Positions 47,584-58,455 of a stretch of 64,000 nucleotides of DNA are shown one piece after another. Source of the stretch: Arsenophonus endosymbiont of Aphis craccivora (GTDB lineage: Bacteria; Pseudomonadota; Gammaproteobacteria; Enterobacterales; Enterobacteriaceae); assembly GCF_013460135.1 (NCBI RefSeq), contig NZ_CP038155.1:744001-808000 (forward strand), read 5' to 3'. Each line of letters starts with the position of its first letter. Position 1 is the first letter of the stretch. Below the pieces are notes generated by a model that ran no database searches, was not told the origin of the DNA, and saw only the letters and a program-made list of their open reading frames with translations. The position numbers were made by a program, and so were the translations under genes.

Positions 47584-48714
47584 GTGAAAGTGTTGACTGT
47601 GTTTGGTACTCGTCCTGAAGCCATAAAAATGGCTCCACTGGTACATGCTTTGACAAACGATAAGGCTTTTGAGTCGAAAGTTTGCGTAACTGCTCAACAT
47701 AGAGAAATGTTGGATCAGGTATTGCATCTTTTTGAGATAACACCTGATTATGATTTAGATATTATGACACCGGGACAAGATTTAACGGATATTACCTGTC
47801 GTATTCTTGAAGGAATAAAACCCGTATTGTTATCTTTTAAACCCGATGTGGTATTGGTTCATGGTGATACTGCTACCACGATGGCAACCAGCCTGGCTGC
47901 TTTTTATCAGCGTATTCTGGTTGGTCATGTTGAAGCAGGATTGCGTACTGGTAACTTATATTCTCCCTGGCCGGAAGAAGCCAATCGTAAAATTGCCAGC
48001 CATCTGGCAACGTATCACTTTGCGCCTACCGAGTATTCACGAAAAAATTTACAGCATGAATCGATCCCTGCTAATCGTATTTTTGTTACTGGTAACACTG
48101 TAATCGATGCGTTGTTTTGGGTGCGTGATAAAGTTATCAATGATGCCACAATACGAACAAGCCTTGCCGCGCAATACCCTTTTCTTGACCAAAATAAAAA
48201 GATGCTACTGGTTACAGGGCATAGGCGGGAAAGTTTTGGTAGCGGATTTGAACGTATTTGTCATGCATTAGCTGAAATTGCCAAAAATCATGCTGATGTT
48301 CAAGTTGTCTATCCGGTTCATCTTAATCCTAATGTCAGTGAACCAGTGCAACGCATTTTGCAGGGTATTAATAATATAAACCTGATTGATCCACAGGATT
48401 ATTTACCTTTTATTTATTTAATGAATAACGCTTATTTGATCCTGACAGATTCAGGGGGTATTCAAGAAGAGGGGCCAGCTTTAGGTAAGCCAGTATTAGT
48501 GATGCGTGATACTACTGAGCGAACTGAAGCGGTTGAAGCTGGTACGGTACGTTTAGTGGGTACGCAAACAGAAAATATTGTTCAAGCGGTAACACAATTA
48601 CTTACGGATGACCATGCTTATCAGAAAATGAGCCGGGCGCATAATCCTTATGGTGATGGTAAAGCATGCCAGCGAATTCTTGAAGCGTTGAAGACAAATC
48701 AGGTGACATTATGA
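47584..48714 (+). CDS. wecB: UDP-GlcNAc 2-epimerase WecB
   Basis: This 376-residue enzyme converts UDP-GlcNAc to UDP-ManNAc for ECA. The N-terminal [25 protein letters not shown] and the C-terminal [20 protein letters not shown] are family hallmarks of the GT-B-like epimerases. The GTG start at 47584 matches the E. coli N-terminus ([15 protein letters not shown]). It overlaps wecC by four bases (ATGA). The 119-base gap from wzzE is the widest in the operon. Confidence 0.97.
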   Translation: MKVLTVFGTRPEAIKMAPLVHALTNDKAFESKVCVTAQHREMLDQVLHLFEITPDYDLDIMTPGQDLTDITCRILEGIKPVLLSFKPDVVLVHGDTATTMATSLAAFYQRILVGHVEAGLRTGNLYSPWPEEANRKIASHLATYHFAPTEYSRKNLQHESIPANRIFVTGNTVIDALFWVRDKVINDATIRTSLAAQYPFLDQNKKMLLVTGHRRESFGSGFERICHALAEIAKNHADVQVVYPVHLNPNVSEPVQRILQGINNINLIDPQDYLPFIYLMNNAYLILTDSGGIQEEGPALGKPVLVMRDTTERTEAVEAGTVRLVGTQTENIVQAVTQLLTDDHAYQKMSRAHNPYGDGKACQRILEALKTNQVTL

Positions 48715-49973
48715 GTTTTGAAACTATTTCTGTTATTGGTTTAGGTTATATCGGTTTACCGACTGCTGCCGCTTTCGCTGCTCGGCAGAAAAAAGTAATT
48801 GGGGTTGATGTTAATCAACATGCGGTCGATACGATTAATCAAGGTAAAATTCATATTGTTGAACCCGATTTAGATAAAACGGTAAAAACAGACGTAGAAG
48901 CTGGCTATTTAAAAGCGTTTACTACACCGCAAAGGGCAGATGCGTTTTTAATTGCGGTTCCTACACCGTTTAAAGATGATCATCAGCCTGATCTCTCTTA
49001 TGTCATGGCAGCGGCAGAATCAATAGCGCCATTATTGAAAAAAGGCGATTTGATTATTCTAGAGTCTACCTCTCCAACTGGAGCGACTGAGCAAATGGCA
49101 CAGCGGCTAGCAGCTATGCGAGCTGATCTGACATTTCCACAGCAACAGGGTGAAAACTCAGATATTGATATTGCTTATTGCCCTGAGCGGGTTTTACCGG
49201 GCAAAGTCATGGTTGAGCTGATCAAAAATGATCGGGTAATCGGCGGCATGACGATGAAATCATCCCAACGGGCCAGTGAGTTATATCGTATTTTCCTTAC
49301 CGGTGAATGTGTGATCACCAATGCCAAAACGGCAGAAATGTGTAAATTGACAGAAAATAGTTTTCGCGATGTAAATATTGCTTTTGCCAATGAACTCTCT
49401 TTTATTTGCGCAGAACAAGGGATTAATGTTTGGGAGTTGATTAATTTGGCCAATCGTCACCCGCGGGTCAATATTTTACAGCCAGGTCCAGGTGTTGGAG
49501 GCCATTGTATTGCCGTCGATCCTTGGTTCATTGTTGCTCAGAATCCAAAGCAATCTCGTTTGATCCAGACAGCCCGTTTGGTTAATGACAGCAAGCCAAT
49601 TTGGGTGGTCGATCAGGTCAAGAAAGTATTAGCTGATTGTTTAACCGAAACAGGCAAACGGGCAAATGAAATTAAAATTTCCTGCTTCGGTTTAACCTTT
49701 AAACCTGATATTGATGATTTACGAGAAAGCCCCGCTATGCAAATCACTAAAATGATTGCAGATTGGCATACTGGTACCACTTATGTAGTAGAACCTAATA
49801 TTAATGAATTGCCAAATGTACTGAAAGGTCTTTGTCAATTGATCTCTACTGAAGTTGCCGCTGCTAATGCAGATATTATTTTGTTACTGGTTGATCATAA
49901 ACAATTTAAGGCGATTAAGGGTGAACAAATCCGACAAAAATGGGTAGTTGATACCAAAGGAGTTTGGCGTTGA
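48711..49973 (+). CDS. wecC: UDP-ManNAc dehydrogenase WecC
   Basis: This 420-residue NAD-dependent enzyme oxidises UDP-ManNAc to UDP-ManNAcA. The Rossmann motif [14 protein letters not shown] is at the N-terminus. The middle segment includes [20 protein letters not shown], and the catalytic Cys is in [13 protein letters not shown] near residue 270. It starts inside the wecB stop and its own stop overlaps the rffG start, showing translational coupling. Confidence 0.97.
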   Translation: MSFETISVIGLGYIGLPTAAAFAARQKKVIGVDVNQHAVDTINQGKIHIVEPDLDKTVKTDVEAGYLKAFTTPQRADAFLIAVPTPFKDDHQPDLSYVMAAAESIAPLLKKGDLIILESTSPTGATEQMAQRLAAMRADLTFPQQQGENSDIDIAYCPERVLPGKVMVELIKNDRVIGGMTMKSSQRASELYRIFLTGECVITNAKTAEMCKLTENSFRDVNIAFANELSFICAEQGINVWELINLANRHPRVNILQPGPGVGGHCIAVDPWFIVAQNPKQSRLIQTARLVNDSKPIWVVDQVKKVLADCLTETGKRANEIKISCFGLTFKPDIDDLRESPAMQITKMIADWHTGTTYVVEPNINELPNVLKGLCQLISTEVAAANADIILLLVDHKQFKAIKGEQIRQKWVVDTKGVWR

Positions 49974-51040
49974 AACGTATTTTAATTACTGGTGGGGCTG
50001 GATTTATTGGTTCGGCAGTTGTTCGTTATATCATTGAGCATACTAACGATAGTGTGCTAGTGGTTGATAATTTGACTTATGCTGGTAATCTGGAATCGTT
50101 AGCGTCAGTGAGAGAAAGTACTCGCTATGCTTTTGCCCAAATAAATATTTGTGATCGATCGGCAATTGATGAAATTTTTCAGCGATATCAACCTGATGCC
50201 ATTATGCATTTAGCGGCAGAAAGTCATGTTGATCGCTCGATCGATGGGCCAGCCGCCTTTATCGAAACCAATATTGTCGGTACTTATCTTTTATTGGAGG
50301 CTGCTCGCAATTATTGGAATCATTTGAACTCACAGAAAAAACAGTCATTTCGTTTCCATCATATTTCTACCGATGAAGTTTATGGCGATCTGCATACCAC
50401 TGAGGGGCTATTTACCGAAACAACCCCTTATGCACCGAGTAGCCCTTACTCAGCTTCGAAGGCTTCCAGTGACCATTTAGTTAGAGCCTGGCAGCGTACT
50501 TATGGCTTACCGACCTTGGTGACCAATTGCTCAAATAATTATGGCCCTTATCACTTTCCTGAAAAATTAATTCCTTTGATGATCTTGAACGCAATAGCTG
50601 GTAAATCATTGCCTGTTTATGGTCAAGGTGAACAGATACGTGATTGGCTGTATGTTGAAGATCATGCCCGTGCATTACACTTAGTCATTAGTCAAGCCGA
50701 TGCAGGTAAAACTTATAATATTGGTGGCCATAATGAACGTAACAATATTGATGTAGTAAAGACAATTTGCTGCTTGCTGGAAGAGTTACGTCCGGTTAAG
50801 CCTGAAGGCGTGACTCACTATTGTGATTTAATTACCTATGTCGCGGATCGTCCAGGCCATGATGTCCGTTATGCCATTGATGCTAGCAAGATAGAACAAG
50901 AGTTAGGATGGAAGCCACAAGAGACCTTTGAATCAGGTATTCGTAAAACCATTGAATGGTATTTGAACAATGAAACCTGGGGGCGCCATGTGCAAGACGG
51001 TTCATATGCAGGTGAACGTCTAGGCATCGCGACAAAATAG
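49970..51040 (+). CDS. rffG: dTDP-glucose 4,6-dehydratase
   Basis: This 356-residue short-chain dehydrogenase makes dTDP-4-keto-6-deoxyglucose for the Fuc4NAc sugar of ECA. The NAD motif [26 protein letters not shown] (catalytic Thr-Asp-Glu) and [11 protein letters not shown] (Tyr-xxx-Lys) are present. I start it at TTG 49970 (MKRILITGG), because GGAG lies seven bases upstream and the codon overlaps the wecC TGA as TTGA. An in-frame TTG two codons earlier is the alternative. Confidence 0.94.
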   Translation: MKRILITGGAGFIGSAVVRYIIEHTNDSVLVVDNLTYAGNLESLASVRESTRYAFAQINICDRSAIDEIFQRYQPDAIMHLAAESHVDRSIDGPAAFIETNIVGTYLLLEAARNYWNHLNSQKKQSFRFHHISTDEVYGDLHTTEGLFTETTPYAPSSPYSASKASSDHLVRAWQRTYGLPTLVTNCSNNYGPYHFPEKLIPLMILNAIAGKSLPVYGQGEQIRDWLYVEDHARALHLVISQADAGKTYNIGGHNERNNIDVVKTICCLLEELRPVKPEGVTHYCDLITYVADRPGHDVRYAIDASKIEQELGWKPQETFESGIRKTIEWYLNNETWGRHVQDGSYAGERLGIATK

Positions 51041-51056
51041 GAAACGAGGAGAGGTG

Positions 51057-51938
51057 ATGAAAGGCATTGTTTTGGCTGGTGGCTCAGGAACCCGTTTGTA
51101 CCCTATTACACGAGGAGTTTCTAAACAACTGTTACCTATTTATGATAAGCCGATGATTTACTATCCGCTTTCGGTACTGATGTTGGCAGGTATCCGAGCA
51201 ATATTGATTATTTCCACGCCTGAAGATCTGCCTAATTATCCAAGGTTACTTGGCGATGGTGATGCCTTCGGTGTTCATTTCAGTTATGCCGCACAACCTT
51301 CGCCGGACGGATTAGCGCAGGCGTTTTTGATCGGTGAAAGTTTTATAGGTGATGATGCTTGCTGTTTGATATTAGGTGACAATATTTATTTTGGGCAGGC
51401 TTTTAGCGATAAATTGCAATCTGTGGTGGCTCGTCAGTCGAGAGCAACAATTTTTGCGTATCAGGTGATTGATCCTGAACGTTTTGGCGTAGTTGAATTT
51501 GATGAAAAGTTCAAAGTACTGTCTATTGAAGAAAAACCTCAGCAACCTAAATCTAACTGGGCGGTTACTGGCCTTTATTTTTATGATAATCAAGTAATTG
51601 ACTTTGCTAAAAAAATTAAACCTTCGCTACGTGGAGAACTTGAGATCACCTGTCTGAATCAAATGTATCTTGAGCGTGGAGAACTAAATGTTGAGCTGTT
51701 AGGCCGCGGATTTGCCTGGTTAGATACTGGCACCCATGACAGTTTGATTGAAGCGAGTATGTTTGTGCAAACCGTTGAGAAAAGGCAGGGATTTAAAATC
51801 GCTTGTCTGGAAGAAATAGCATGGCGTAACGGTTGGTTGACGAATGAACAGGTTAGAAAATCAGCGGAAAAACTGGCGAAAACCGGGTATGGGCAATATT
51901 TACAGGATTTGCTGCATGTCTATCCACGCCAATATTGA
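51057..51938 (+). CDS. rffH: Glucose-1-phosphate thymidylyltransferase
   Basis: This 293-residue nucleotidyltransferase makes dTDP-glucose, the substrate of RffG. The N-terminal signature [29 protein letters not shown] and [20 protein letters not shown] match the RmlA/RffH family. The ATG at 51057 is favoured over the preceding GTG because GAGGAGAGG lies at the right distance. The 3' end overlaps wecD by 23 bases. Confidence 0.96.
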   Translation: MKGIVLAGGSGTRLYPITRGVSKQLLPIYDKPMIYYPLSVLMLAGIRAILIISTPEDLPNYPRLLGDGDAFGVHFSYAAQPSPDGLAQAFLIGESFIGDDACCLILGDNIYFGQAFSDKLQSVVARQSRATIFAYQVIDPERFGVVEFDEKFKVLSIEEKPQQPKSNWAVTGLYFYDNQVIDFAKKIKPSLRGELEITCLNQMYLERGELNVELLGRGFAWLDTGTHDSLIEASMFVQTVEKRQGFKIACLEEIAWRNGWLTNEQVRKSAEKLAKTGYGQYLQDLLHVYPRQY

Positions 51939-52638
51939 AATACTCAGTTGGGAAAGTGCTTGCTTTAAGCGTAAAACGGCCAAGTTACATTTTGCATCCG
52001 ATGCGCCAATTGTCTCATTAGATCAACTAGCTGACTACGATATTGTGCAAGCTAAAATTGCTACCGCTGATACTAAACTGATTGATGCAATATTGGCGAT
52101 GGGTTTTTGGCTGGTAGAAAGTGAAATCGATTTTTGTCTAAATATTGCTAGTAGGGCAAAAAAGCATAGTTTAGATCTAGCTGTGGCGACGGAACAGGAT
52201 ATTGAAATATTGAAAAGTATTGCGGCTAAGGCTTTTTCATATAGTCGTTTTCGCCCGCCCTGGTATCGATTAACAGATAATGCCCGTTTTTATTCTGTTT
52301 GGCTTGAAAAAGCAGTTAAGGGTACTTTTGATGATCTTTGTTTATTAGTTAATGATAAGCAAGGAAATATTCAAGGCTTTGTCACCATAAGGAAACTGCC
52401 AACTGAAAAAGAGGCGCGTATTGGTTTATTAGCCACCGCTCCAGCCCATCAGGGCAAAGGGGTTGGTAAACAATTACTAGCAGCCGCCTGTCAATGGTGT
52501 GAGCAGCAAGGGGTAGAGCGATTAAGGATAGCGACTCAAATCAGCAATATTTTTGCTATGCGTCTCTATTCACAAATGGGTGCACAAATTGAAAGCACAG
52601 CTTATTGGTTATATCGAGGACGACATGATCCCATTTAA
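51916..52638 (+). CDS. wecD: dTDP-fucosamine acetyltransferase WecD
   Basis: This 240-residue GNAT-family enzyme acetylates dTDP-4-amino-4,6-dideoxygalactose to give dTDP-Fuc4NAc. The C-terminal GNAT core includes [19 protein letters not shown] near residue 175, the acetyl-CoA loop. The start ATG 51916 ([17 protein letters not shown]) aligns with E. coli. It overlaps rffH upstream and the wecE start downstream (ATG 52625 lies within its end). It is somewhat longer than the E. coli protein. Confidence 0.93.
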   Translation: MSIHANIEILSWESACFKRKTAKLHFASDAPIVSLDQLADYDIVQAKIATADTKLIDAILAMGFWLVESEIDFCLNIASRAKKHSLDLAVATEQDIEILKSIAAKAFSYSRFRPPWYRLTDNARFYSVWLEKAVKGTFDDLCLLVNDKQGNIQGFVTIRKLPTEKEARIGLLATAPAHQGKGVGKQLLAAACQWCEQQGVERLRIATQISNIFAMRLYSQMGAQIESTAYWLYRGRHDPI

Positions 52639-53770
52639 TAAACCACCGGTTATTGGTACTGAATTAAGTTACATGCAAGAAGCCATGCAGAGTGGCAAAT
52701 TATGTGGTTATGGGCACTTTACTCAGCGTTGTGAAGAGTGGATGGAAAAGCATTTCCACTGTCCGAAAGTGCTGTTGACACCTTCTTGTACCGCCTCTTT
52801 GGAAATGTCGGCGATTTTGCTTGATATTAAACCTGGTGATGAAGTCATTATGCCAAGTTTTACCTTTGTTTCTACTGCTAATGCTTTTGTGCTAAGTGGC
52901 GCCACGATTGTCTTTATCGATATACGGCCTGATACCATGAATATGGATGAGACTAAAATTGAAGCGGCGATCACGGCCAAAACTCGCGCTATTGTCCCTG
53001 TTCACTATGCTGGTGTGGCTTGTGAGATGGATACCATTATGGCATTGGCAGAAAAACACCATATCTATGTTGTTGAAGACGCGGCTCAAGGTGTTATGTC
53101 CACTTATAAGGGGAAAGCGCTTGGAACGATAGGGCATATTGGTTGTTATAGTTTTCATGAAACAAAAAATTACTCTTCCGGTGGTGAGGGGGGAACGATA
53201 CTGATTAATGAACCGTCACTTATCGAGCGAGCAGAAATTGTGCGGGAAAAAGGCACGGATCGTAGTCAATTTTTCCGTGGCCAAGTTGATAAATATACTT
53301 GGCGAGACATTGGTTCTAGTTACTTAATGTCAGATCTACAAGCGGCTTATTTATGGGCGCAATTGGAGCAAGCGAATAAAATTAATCAGCGTAGGCTAGC
53401 TTTATGGAAAAACTATTATCAGGCGCTTAAACCTTTCGCTGAAGTAGGTAAATTAGATTTGTCGGTTATACCGGCAGATCTAGAACATAATGCCCATATG
53501 TTCTATATCAAATTAAAAGATATTGAACAAAGAACCGCGTTTAATAAGCATATGCAAGCAGCAAATATTTTGTCAGTATTTCATTATGTTGCTTTACACT
53601 CTAGTCCAGCAGGTCATAAATTTGGCCGTTTTCATGGTGATGATTGTTATACGACGAAGGAAAGTGATCGTTTAGTTCGTTTACCGATGTTTTATAATCT
53701 TACCGATGAAGAGCAGCAACAAGTGATAAATCAAATCCAATGTTTTTTTGCTGAATATGTCATTAGCTAA
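52625..53770 (+). CDS. wecE: dTDP-4-amino-4,6-dideoxygalactose transaminase WecE
   Basis: This 381-residue DegT/DnrJ/EryC1-family PLP enzyme makes the amino sugar acetylated by WecD. SCTASLEMSAILLDIKPGDE, the VEDAAQG motif and the catalytic lysine segment HETKNYSSGGEGG are clear. The start ATG 52625 ([14 protein letters not shown]) matches E. coli; a longer open frame upstream lies inside wecD. It overlaps wzxE by 14 bases. Confidence 0.96.
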   Translation: MIPFNKPPVIGTELSYMQEAMQSGKLCGYGHFTQRCEEWMEKHFHCPKVLLTPSCTASLEMSAILLDIKPGDEVIMPSFTFVSTANAFVLSGATIVFIDIRPDTMNMDETKIEAAITAKTRAIVPVHYAGVACEMDTIMALAEKHHIYVVEDAAQGVMSTYKGKALGTIGHIGCYSFHETKNYSSGGEGGTILINEPSLIERAEIVREKGTDRSQFFRGQVDKYTWRDIGSSYLMSDLQAAYLWAQLEQANKINQRRLALWKNYYQALKPFAEVGKLDLSVIPADLEHNAHMFYIKLKDIEQRTAFNKHMQAANILSVFHYVALHSSPAGHKFGRFHGDDCYTTKESDRLVRLPMFYNLTDEEQQQVINQIQCFFAEYVIS

Positions 53771-55007
53771 AGCGTCTGTTTGGACAGCTATTTCAACCTT
53801 AATAAAAATTGGGGCTGGGTTAGTGGTTATCAAATTATTGGCAGTCACTTTTGGTACAAGCGGTGTTGGTCAGGCGGGAAATTTCCGTCAACTAATTACT
53901 GTACTTGGTGTTTTATCTGGTGCAGGGATCTTCAATGGCGTAACTAAATATGTCGCTGAATATCATCAGACACCAACAAAACTAGGTGCTGTATTAGGTA
54001 CCTCATCATTAATTATTTTGGGTTTTTCAACCCTATTAGCGTTTATTTTTTTACTATTTAGCTCATTTATCAGTCTGGCGCTATTTGGTCATACCCATTA
54101 TCAAATGGTTATTTGTGCCTTAGGATTGATACAAATGGGGATCGCTTATGCGAATTACTTTTTGGCGATACTAAAAGGTTACCGTGATGCGAAAGGTAAT
54201 GCACTATCGATTATCGTTGGTAGCTTAGCAGGTGTGATTGCTTACTATTTTTGTTTTAGATTAAATGGTTATCACGGGGCGCTAATAGGATTGGCTTTAG
54301 TTCCTGCATTAATTGTTGTACCAGCCGCGATCATGATCTTACGTCATAAACAGCTGAATTGGTCATATTTTAAACCAAGGTGGAATAGTACCATTGGTCA
54401 TCACTTAGCTAAATTCACCTTAATGGCGTTAATAACCTCAGTCACGTTGCCGGTTGCTTATATTATGATGAGAAATTTATTGGCTAAGCGTTATAGTTGG
54501 GATGAAGTGGGCATTTGGCAGGCAGTGAGTAGTATTTCAGATGCCTATTTACAGTTTATTACCGCATCTTTTACCGTTTATTTATTGCCAACTTTAGCTA
54601 AATTGCATCATAGAGATGAGATTAGTGCAGAAATTTTTAAAGCTTTGAAGTTTGTTTTACCGGCGGTTGCGTTAGCCAGTTTTACCGTATGGCTATTACG
54701 AGATCTGGCAATTTGGCTGCTTTTTTCCGATAAGTTTATTGCAATGCGCGATCTCTTTGCTTGGCAGTTGATTGGTGATGTATTGAAAGTAGGCGCTTAT
54801 GTATTTGGTTATTTAGTTATTGCTAAGGCCGCATTACGGTTTTACATTTTAACGGAGGTGACTCAATTTGCGCTGTTAACAGGGTTTGCTTATTGGTTAA
54901 TACCAGCTTACGGCGCGTTAGGTGCTGCCCAGGCTTATATGGCAACTTATATTGTTTATTTTATGCTTTGTAGTGGCATATTCTATCTTTACAGCAGGCG
55001 CACATGA
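53757..55007 (+). CDS. wzxE: ECA lipid III flippase WzxE
   Basis: This 416-residue MATE/MOP-type transporter has about twelve membrane segments. It flips undecaprenyl-linked ECA trisaccharide to the periplasmic face. NFRQLITVLGVLSGAGIFNG and SKFTLMALITSVTLPVAY-type strings (here AKFTLMALITSVTLPVAYI) match E. coli WzxE. I start it at ATG 53757 (MSLAKASVW), within the end of wecE. Its stop overlaps the wecF start by four bases. Confidence 0.96.
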   Translation: MSLAKASVWTAISTLIKIGAGLVVIKLLAVTFGTSGVGQAGNFRQLITVLGVLSGAGIFNGVTKYVAEYHQTPTKLGAVLGTSSLIILGFSTLLAFIFLLFSSFISLALFGHTHYQMVICALGLIQMGIAYANYFLAILKGYRDAKGNALSIIVGSLAGVIAYYFCFRLNGYHGALIGLALVPALIVVPAAIMILRHKQLNWSYFKPRWNSTIGHHLAKFTLMALITSVTLPVAYIMMRNLLAKRYSWDEVGIWQAVSSISDAYLQFITASFTVYLLPTLAKLHHRDEISAEIFKALKFVLPAVALASFTVWLLRDLAIWLLFSDKFIAMRDLFAWQLIGDVLKVGAYVFGYLVIAKAALRFYILTEVTQFALLTGFAYWLIPAYGALGAAQAYMATYIVYFMLCSGIFYLYSRRT

Positions 55008-56086
55008 AAACCTTAATCCATGTATTAGGCTCTGATATCCCACATCATAACCAGACAGTGTTAGCATTTTTTAATGATGTTTTATTTTCGTCAATACCAT
55101 CACCAGAAAAAAGACAGTTTATGGTTGTTAGCCGTGACATCAATCTAGCATCACGCTATCCACGACTACACATTAACCAATTTGATAATAAAAAAGCGAT
55201 TGCTAAAGTTATCGCTATACAAGCAAAAGCAGATAGAAATTGCCAATTCTTTTTTCATGGTCAATTTAATGTATCAATTTGGTTGGCATTATTGTTTGGC
55301 AAGATACGTCGACAACAATTTTTATGGCATATTTGGGGAGCTGATCTCTATGAAGACTCAGCTGCATTGAAATTTAAATTATTTTATTATTTTCGGCGGC
55401 TGGCATTTAAACGGGTAGGGCATGTTTTTGCTACCCGAGGGGACTTAAATTATTTTTCTCAGTTAAATCCAGCTATACCAACATCACTACTCTATTTTCC
55501 AACCAAAATGGATCCAGCCTTAACCGTCTATGAAAAATCTATTAATCAAACGGATAAAGTGACAATTTTGGTTGGTAACTCAGGTGATAAATCCAATCGA
55601 CATATTGAAGCTTTGCAGGCTATTAAAAAGCAGTTTGCTTTTCAGCCGGTCGAAATTTTTTTTCCTATGGGATATCCCGCTAATAATCAAGTATATATTG
55701 CCGAAGTGGCCCAAGCGGCCGAAAATTATTTTCCTAATGGAGAAGTGACAATTATTAAGGAAAAAATGGCTTTTGATGATTATCTCACTTTACTGCGTTG
55801 TTGTGATTTAGGTTACTTTATTTTCAAACGACAGCAAGGTATAGGCACATTGTGCTTATTAATTCAGTTTGGCATTCCTTTTATTATTAGCCGGCAAAAT
55901 TACTTTTGGCAGGATCTTATTGAGCAGTCTGTACCTTTTCTATTTTATGATGATCAATTAGATGAACTGCAACTGGATACCCTGCGACAGAAAATGATGT
56001 TAACGGATAGAAGCCAAATGGCTTTTTTCAACCCTAATTTTATTAAAGGATGGCAAGCTGCATTAACATTGATAGGAGAGCAGTAA
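55004..56086 (+). CDS. wecF: TDP-Fuc4NAc:lipid II Fuc4NAc transferase WecF
   Basis: This 360-residue GT56-family glycosyltransferase adds the third sugar of the ECA repeat on the cytoplasmic side. The start [20 protein letters not shown] and the central [12 protein letters not shown] are characteristic, and [20 protein letters not shown] marks the nucleotide-sugar domain. It starts inside the wzxE stop (ATGA) and ends in TAATG shared with wzyE. Confidence 0.95.
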   Translation: MKTLIHVLGSDIPHHNQTVLAFFNDVLFSSIPSPEKRQFMVVSRDINLASRYPRLHINQFDNKKAIAKVIAIQAKADRNCQFFFHGQFNVSIWLALLFGKIRRQQFLWHIWGADLYEDSAALKFKLFYYFRRLAFKRVGHVFATRGDLNYFSQLNPAIPTSLLYFPTKMDPALTVYEKSINQTDKVTILVGNSGDKSNRHIEALQAIKKQFAFQPVEIFFPMGYPANNQVYIAEVAQAAENYFPNGEVTIIKEKMAFDDYLTLLRCCDLGYFIFKRQQGIGTLCLLIQFGIPFIISRQNYFWQDLIEQSVPFLFYDDQLDELQLDTLRQKMMLTDRSQMAFFNPNFIKGWQAALTLIGEQ

Positions 56087-57423
56087 TGACTATGATGGAA
56101 TTTGGTGGCCTATCGATTGTCTATTTTATCTCTCTGATATTAATTTTGGCACTAACATATCGTGAATTTCGACGAGTACGCTTCAATTTTAATATCTTTT
56201 TCTCTCTACTTTATTTATTAACATTCTACTTTGGTTTTCCATTAACGGGATTACTTGTTTTTCAATTTGATGTTAATGTGGTATCAACCAATGCATTATT
56301 GAATGCGCTGCTATCATCCATCAGGTTTTATATTGTTTATTATATCGCTTACAAAACCCGCTTGCGAACGGGTGTCCAACAATCTGAACAGTCGTTATTC
56401 ACTATGAATGGGGTAGAAACGCGGCTAACTTGTCTCTTGTTGATGCTCATTGCTATAGTGACAGTAGCAATATTTTTCTTACAAAATGGTTTTTTACTGT
56501 TTCGTTTACAGTCTTATAGTCAGATTTTTTCTAGTGGAGTTTCAAGTGTAGCATTAAAACGTTTTTTTTATTTGTTCATTCCGGCAATGTTAATTGTCTA
56601 TTTTTTAAAGCCGACCCAGTACCGCTGGTTATTTTTTCTCTTTAGCACAGTTGCTTTTGGGGTACTCACTTATCTGGTTGTCGGTGGAACACGGGCTAAT
56701 ATTATTATCGCCTTTGCGCTTTTCCTATTTATCGGTATCGTCCGTGGCTGGATTAATTTATGGATGCTAATTATCGCTGGTGTTATTAGCATTATTGGTA
56801 TGTTTTGGTTAGCATTAAAGCGTTATGGATTAGATGTTAGTGGTGCGGAAGCTTTTTATACTTTTCTCTATTTAACGCGTGATACCTTTTCGCCATGGGA
56901 AAATTTGGCTCTGTTACTTGATAACTATGACAAAATCGAATTCCAAGGATTAGCGCCTATTGTACGTGATTTTTATGTTTTTATTCCCACTTGGATATGG
57001 CCTGAACGACCTGATACGGTATTGAATTCAGCCAATTATTTTACCTGGCAAGTGCTTAATAATCACTCTGGTTTAGCTATATCGCCCACATTAATTGGTT
57101 CTTTAGTGGTTATGGGTGGGGTTATTTTTATTCCTATCGGTGCAATTGGCGTTGGCTTGATTATTAAATGGTTTGATTGTCTTTATGAAAAAAGTAAGAT
57201 TGAAATTAATCATTATAAAGCCGTTATTCTGCAAGTTTTCTGTTTTGGCGCTATTTTTAATATTATTGTCCTGGTTCGTGAAGGTATAGACTCTTTTGTA
57301 TCGCGGGTGGTGTTTTTTGGCTTGGTATTTGTGCTTTGTTTGTTTGTTGCCAAACTGGTTTATTGGTTATTTGCCAAAGCCGGTTTAATTCGCATATATA
57401 CCACGAATGATTGTAAAAAATAA
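56086..57423 (+). CDS. wzyE: ECA polymerase WzyE
   Basis: This 445-residue integral membrane polymerase links ECA repeat units. Many hydrophobic helices surround the conserved segments [20 protein letters not shown] and [20 protein letters not shown], both strongly similar to E. coli WzyE. The ATG at 56086 overlaps the wecF stop; the frame extends 12 codons further upstream without family similarity. It is followed by wecG after 28 bases. Confidence 0.95.
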   Translation: MTMMEFGGLSIVYFISLILILALTYREFRRVRFNFNIFFSLLYLLTFYFGFPLTGLLVFQFDVNVVSTNALLNALLSSIRFYIVYYIAYKTRLRTGVQQSEQSLFTMNGVETRLTCLLLMLIAIVTVAIFFLQNGFLLFRLQSYSQIFSSGVSSVALKRFFYLFIPAMLIVYFLKPTQYRWLFFLFSTVAFGVLTYLVVGGTRANIIIAFALFLFIGIVRGWINLWMLIIAGVISIIGMFWLALKRYGLDVSGAEAFYTFLYLTRDTFSPWENLALLLDNYDKIEFQGLAPIVRDFYVFIPTWIWPERPDTVLNSANYFTWQVLNNHSGLAISPTLIGSLVVMGGVIFIPIGAIGVGLIIKWFDCLYEKSKIEINHYKAVILQVFCFGAIFNIIVLVREGIDSFVSRVVFFGLVFVLCLFVAKLVYWLFAKAGLIRIYTTNDCKK

Positions 57424-57451
57424 GCTAAATAATAGCTTACTGGAGTAATGT

Positions 57452-58189
57452 ATGAAGCAACAAGTGATCCTGAAATATGATATTCGAGGTCATCTTATTT
57501 GGGGTTTTCATGATATAACCCATTTCATTAATTACCTATTTTCAGATCAAGAAGTTAAGCATGGAACATTGGTAGCTATCAATGCGGAAAAAGTCCTAAC
57601 TGCAGAGCAAGAACGTGATTTAAATGCGTTGCTAGCTGAAGCAGAATATCTCTATGCTGATGGAATCAGTATTGTCAGAGCGATTCGTCGTAAATACCCA
57701 CAAGCAAAAGTTTCACGTATTGCGGGTGCTGATTTGTGGGAAGCATTGATGGCAATTGCAGGTCAAAAAGCTGTACCTGTGTTTTTGCTTGGTGGAAAAG
57801 CGGAAATTCTTAAACAGACTGAAAATAAGCTTCGTACTCAGTGGCAGGTGAATATTGTTGATAGCCAGGAAGGTTATTTTAAGCCGGAACAACGTGAAAT
57901 ATTATTTGAGCGCATCAAGGCTAGTGGAGCAAAAATTGTTACGGTAGCAATGGGTTCACCAAGGCAAGAAATTTTTATCCGGGATTGCCGGCAAGTATAT
58001 CCAGATGCACTTTATATGGGAATAGGTGGTACTTACGATGTTTTTACCGGACATGTAAAACGAGCACCTAAATTATGGCAACAATTAGGATTGGAATGGT
58101 TATATAGATTGCTTTCTCAACCGAGTCGTATCAAACGACAGATAAAATTATTACGCTTTCTGGGTTACTATTATAGTGGCAAGCTGTAG
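57452..58189 (+). CDS. wecG: UDP-ManNAcA transferase WecG
   Basis: This 245-residue WecG/TagA/CpsF-family (GT26) enzyme adds ManNAcA to lipid I to give lipid II. The signatures [38 protein letters not shown] and [18 protein letters not shown] are in the usual order. TGGAG lies eight bases before the ATG. It is the last gene of the wec operon. Confidence 0.96.
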   Translation: MKQQVILKYDIRGHLIWGFHDITHFINYLFSDQEVKHGTLVAINAEKVLTAEQERDLNALLAEAEYLYADGISIVRAIRRKYPQAKVSRIAGADLWEALMAIAGQKAVPVFLLGGKAEILKQTENKLRTQWQVNIVDSQEGYFKPEQREILFERIKASGAKIVTVAMGSPRQEIFIRDCRQVYPDALYMGIGGTYDVFTGHVKRAPKLWQQLGLEWLYRLLSQPSRIKRQIKLLRFLGYYYSGKL

Positions 58190-58203
58190 TTTTTTATTTG
58201 TTT

Positions 58204-58320
58204 ATTATTTCTATCGTAAAGGTTCGTTTTGACAGTAGTAAATTTCAATTCCATCTGCTATGCCTTCTTTTAAATAGGGTTTTGGGCTGACAACTGTTTT
58301 TTCATTGTTGAGCAATTAAC
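58204..58320 (-). pseudogene. Possible short coding remnant between wecG and yifK
   Basis: On the minus strand a protein-like stretch ends at a TAG near 58214. It reads LLNNEKTVVSPKPYLKEG and then IADGIEIYYCQNEPLR before the stop. Upstream the frame is broken by stops and there is no start. I do not recognise the family. It could be the C-terminal scrap of a lost gene or chance. Confidence 0.25.
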
Positions 58321-58455
58321 ACTATTTTGATTACATTTATAAATTTTTATTTCGTTATTATTAAAAACATGTTTTCATTACGGCACTATTATCTGTCATT
58401 TTGACCATGAAGGTCATATGGTATTAAGTGATTATTGAAAGGGCAGGAAATTGCT

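Noticed and set aside
52892-53158. Antisense frames inside wecE
   Set aside because: They are shadows of a strongly conserved aminotransferase on the plus strand.
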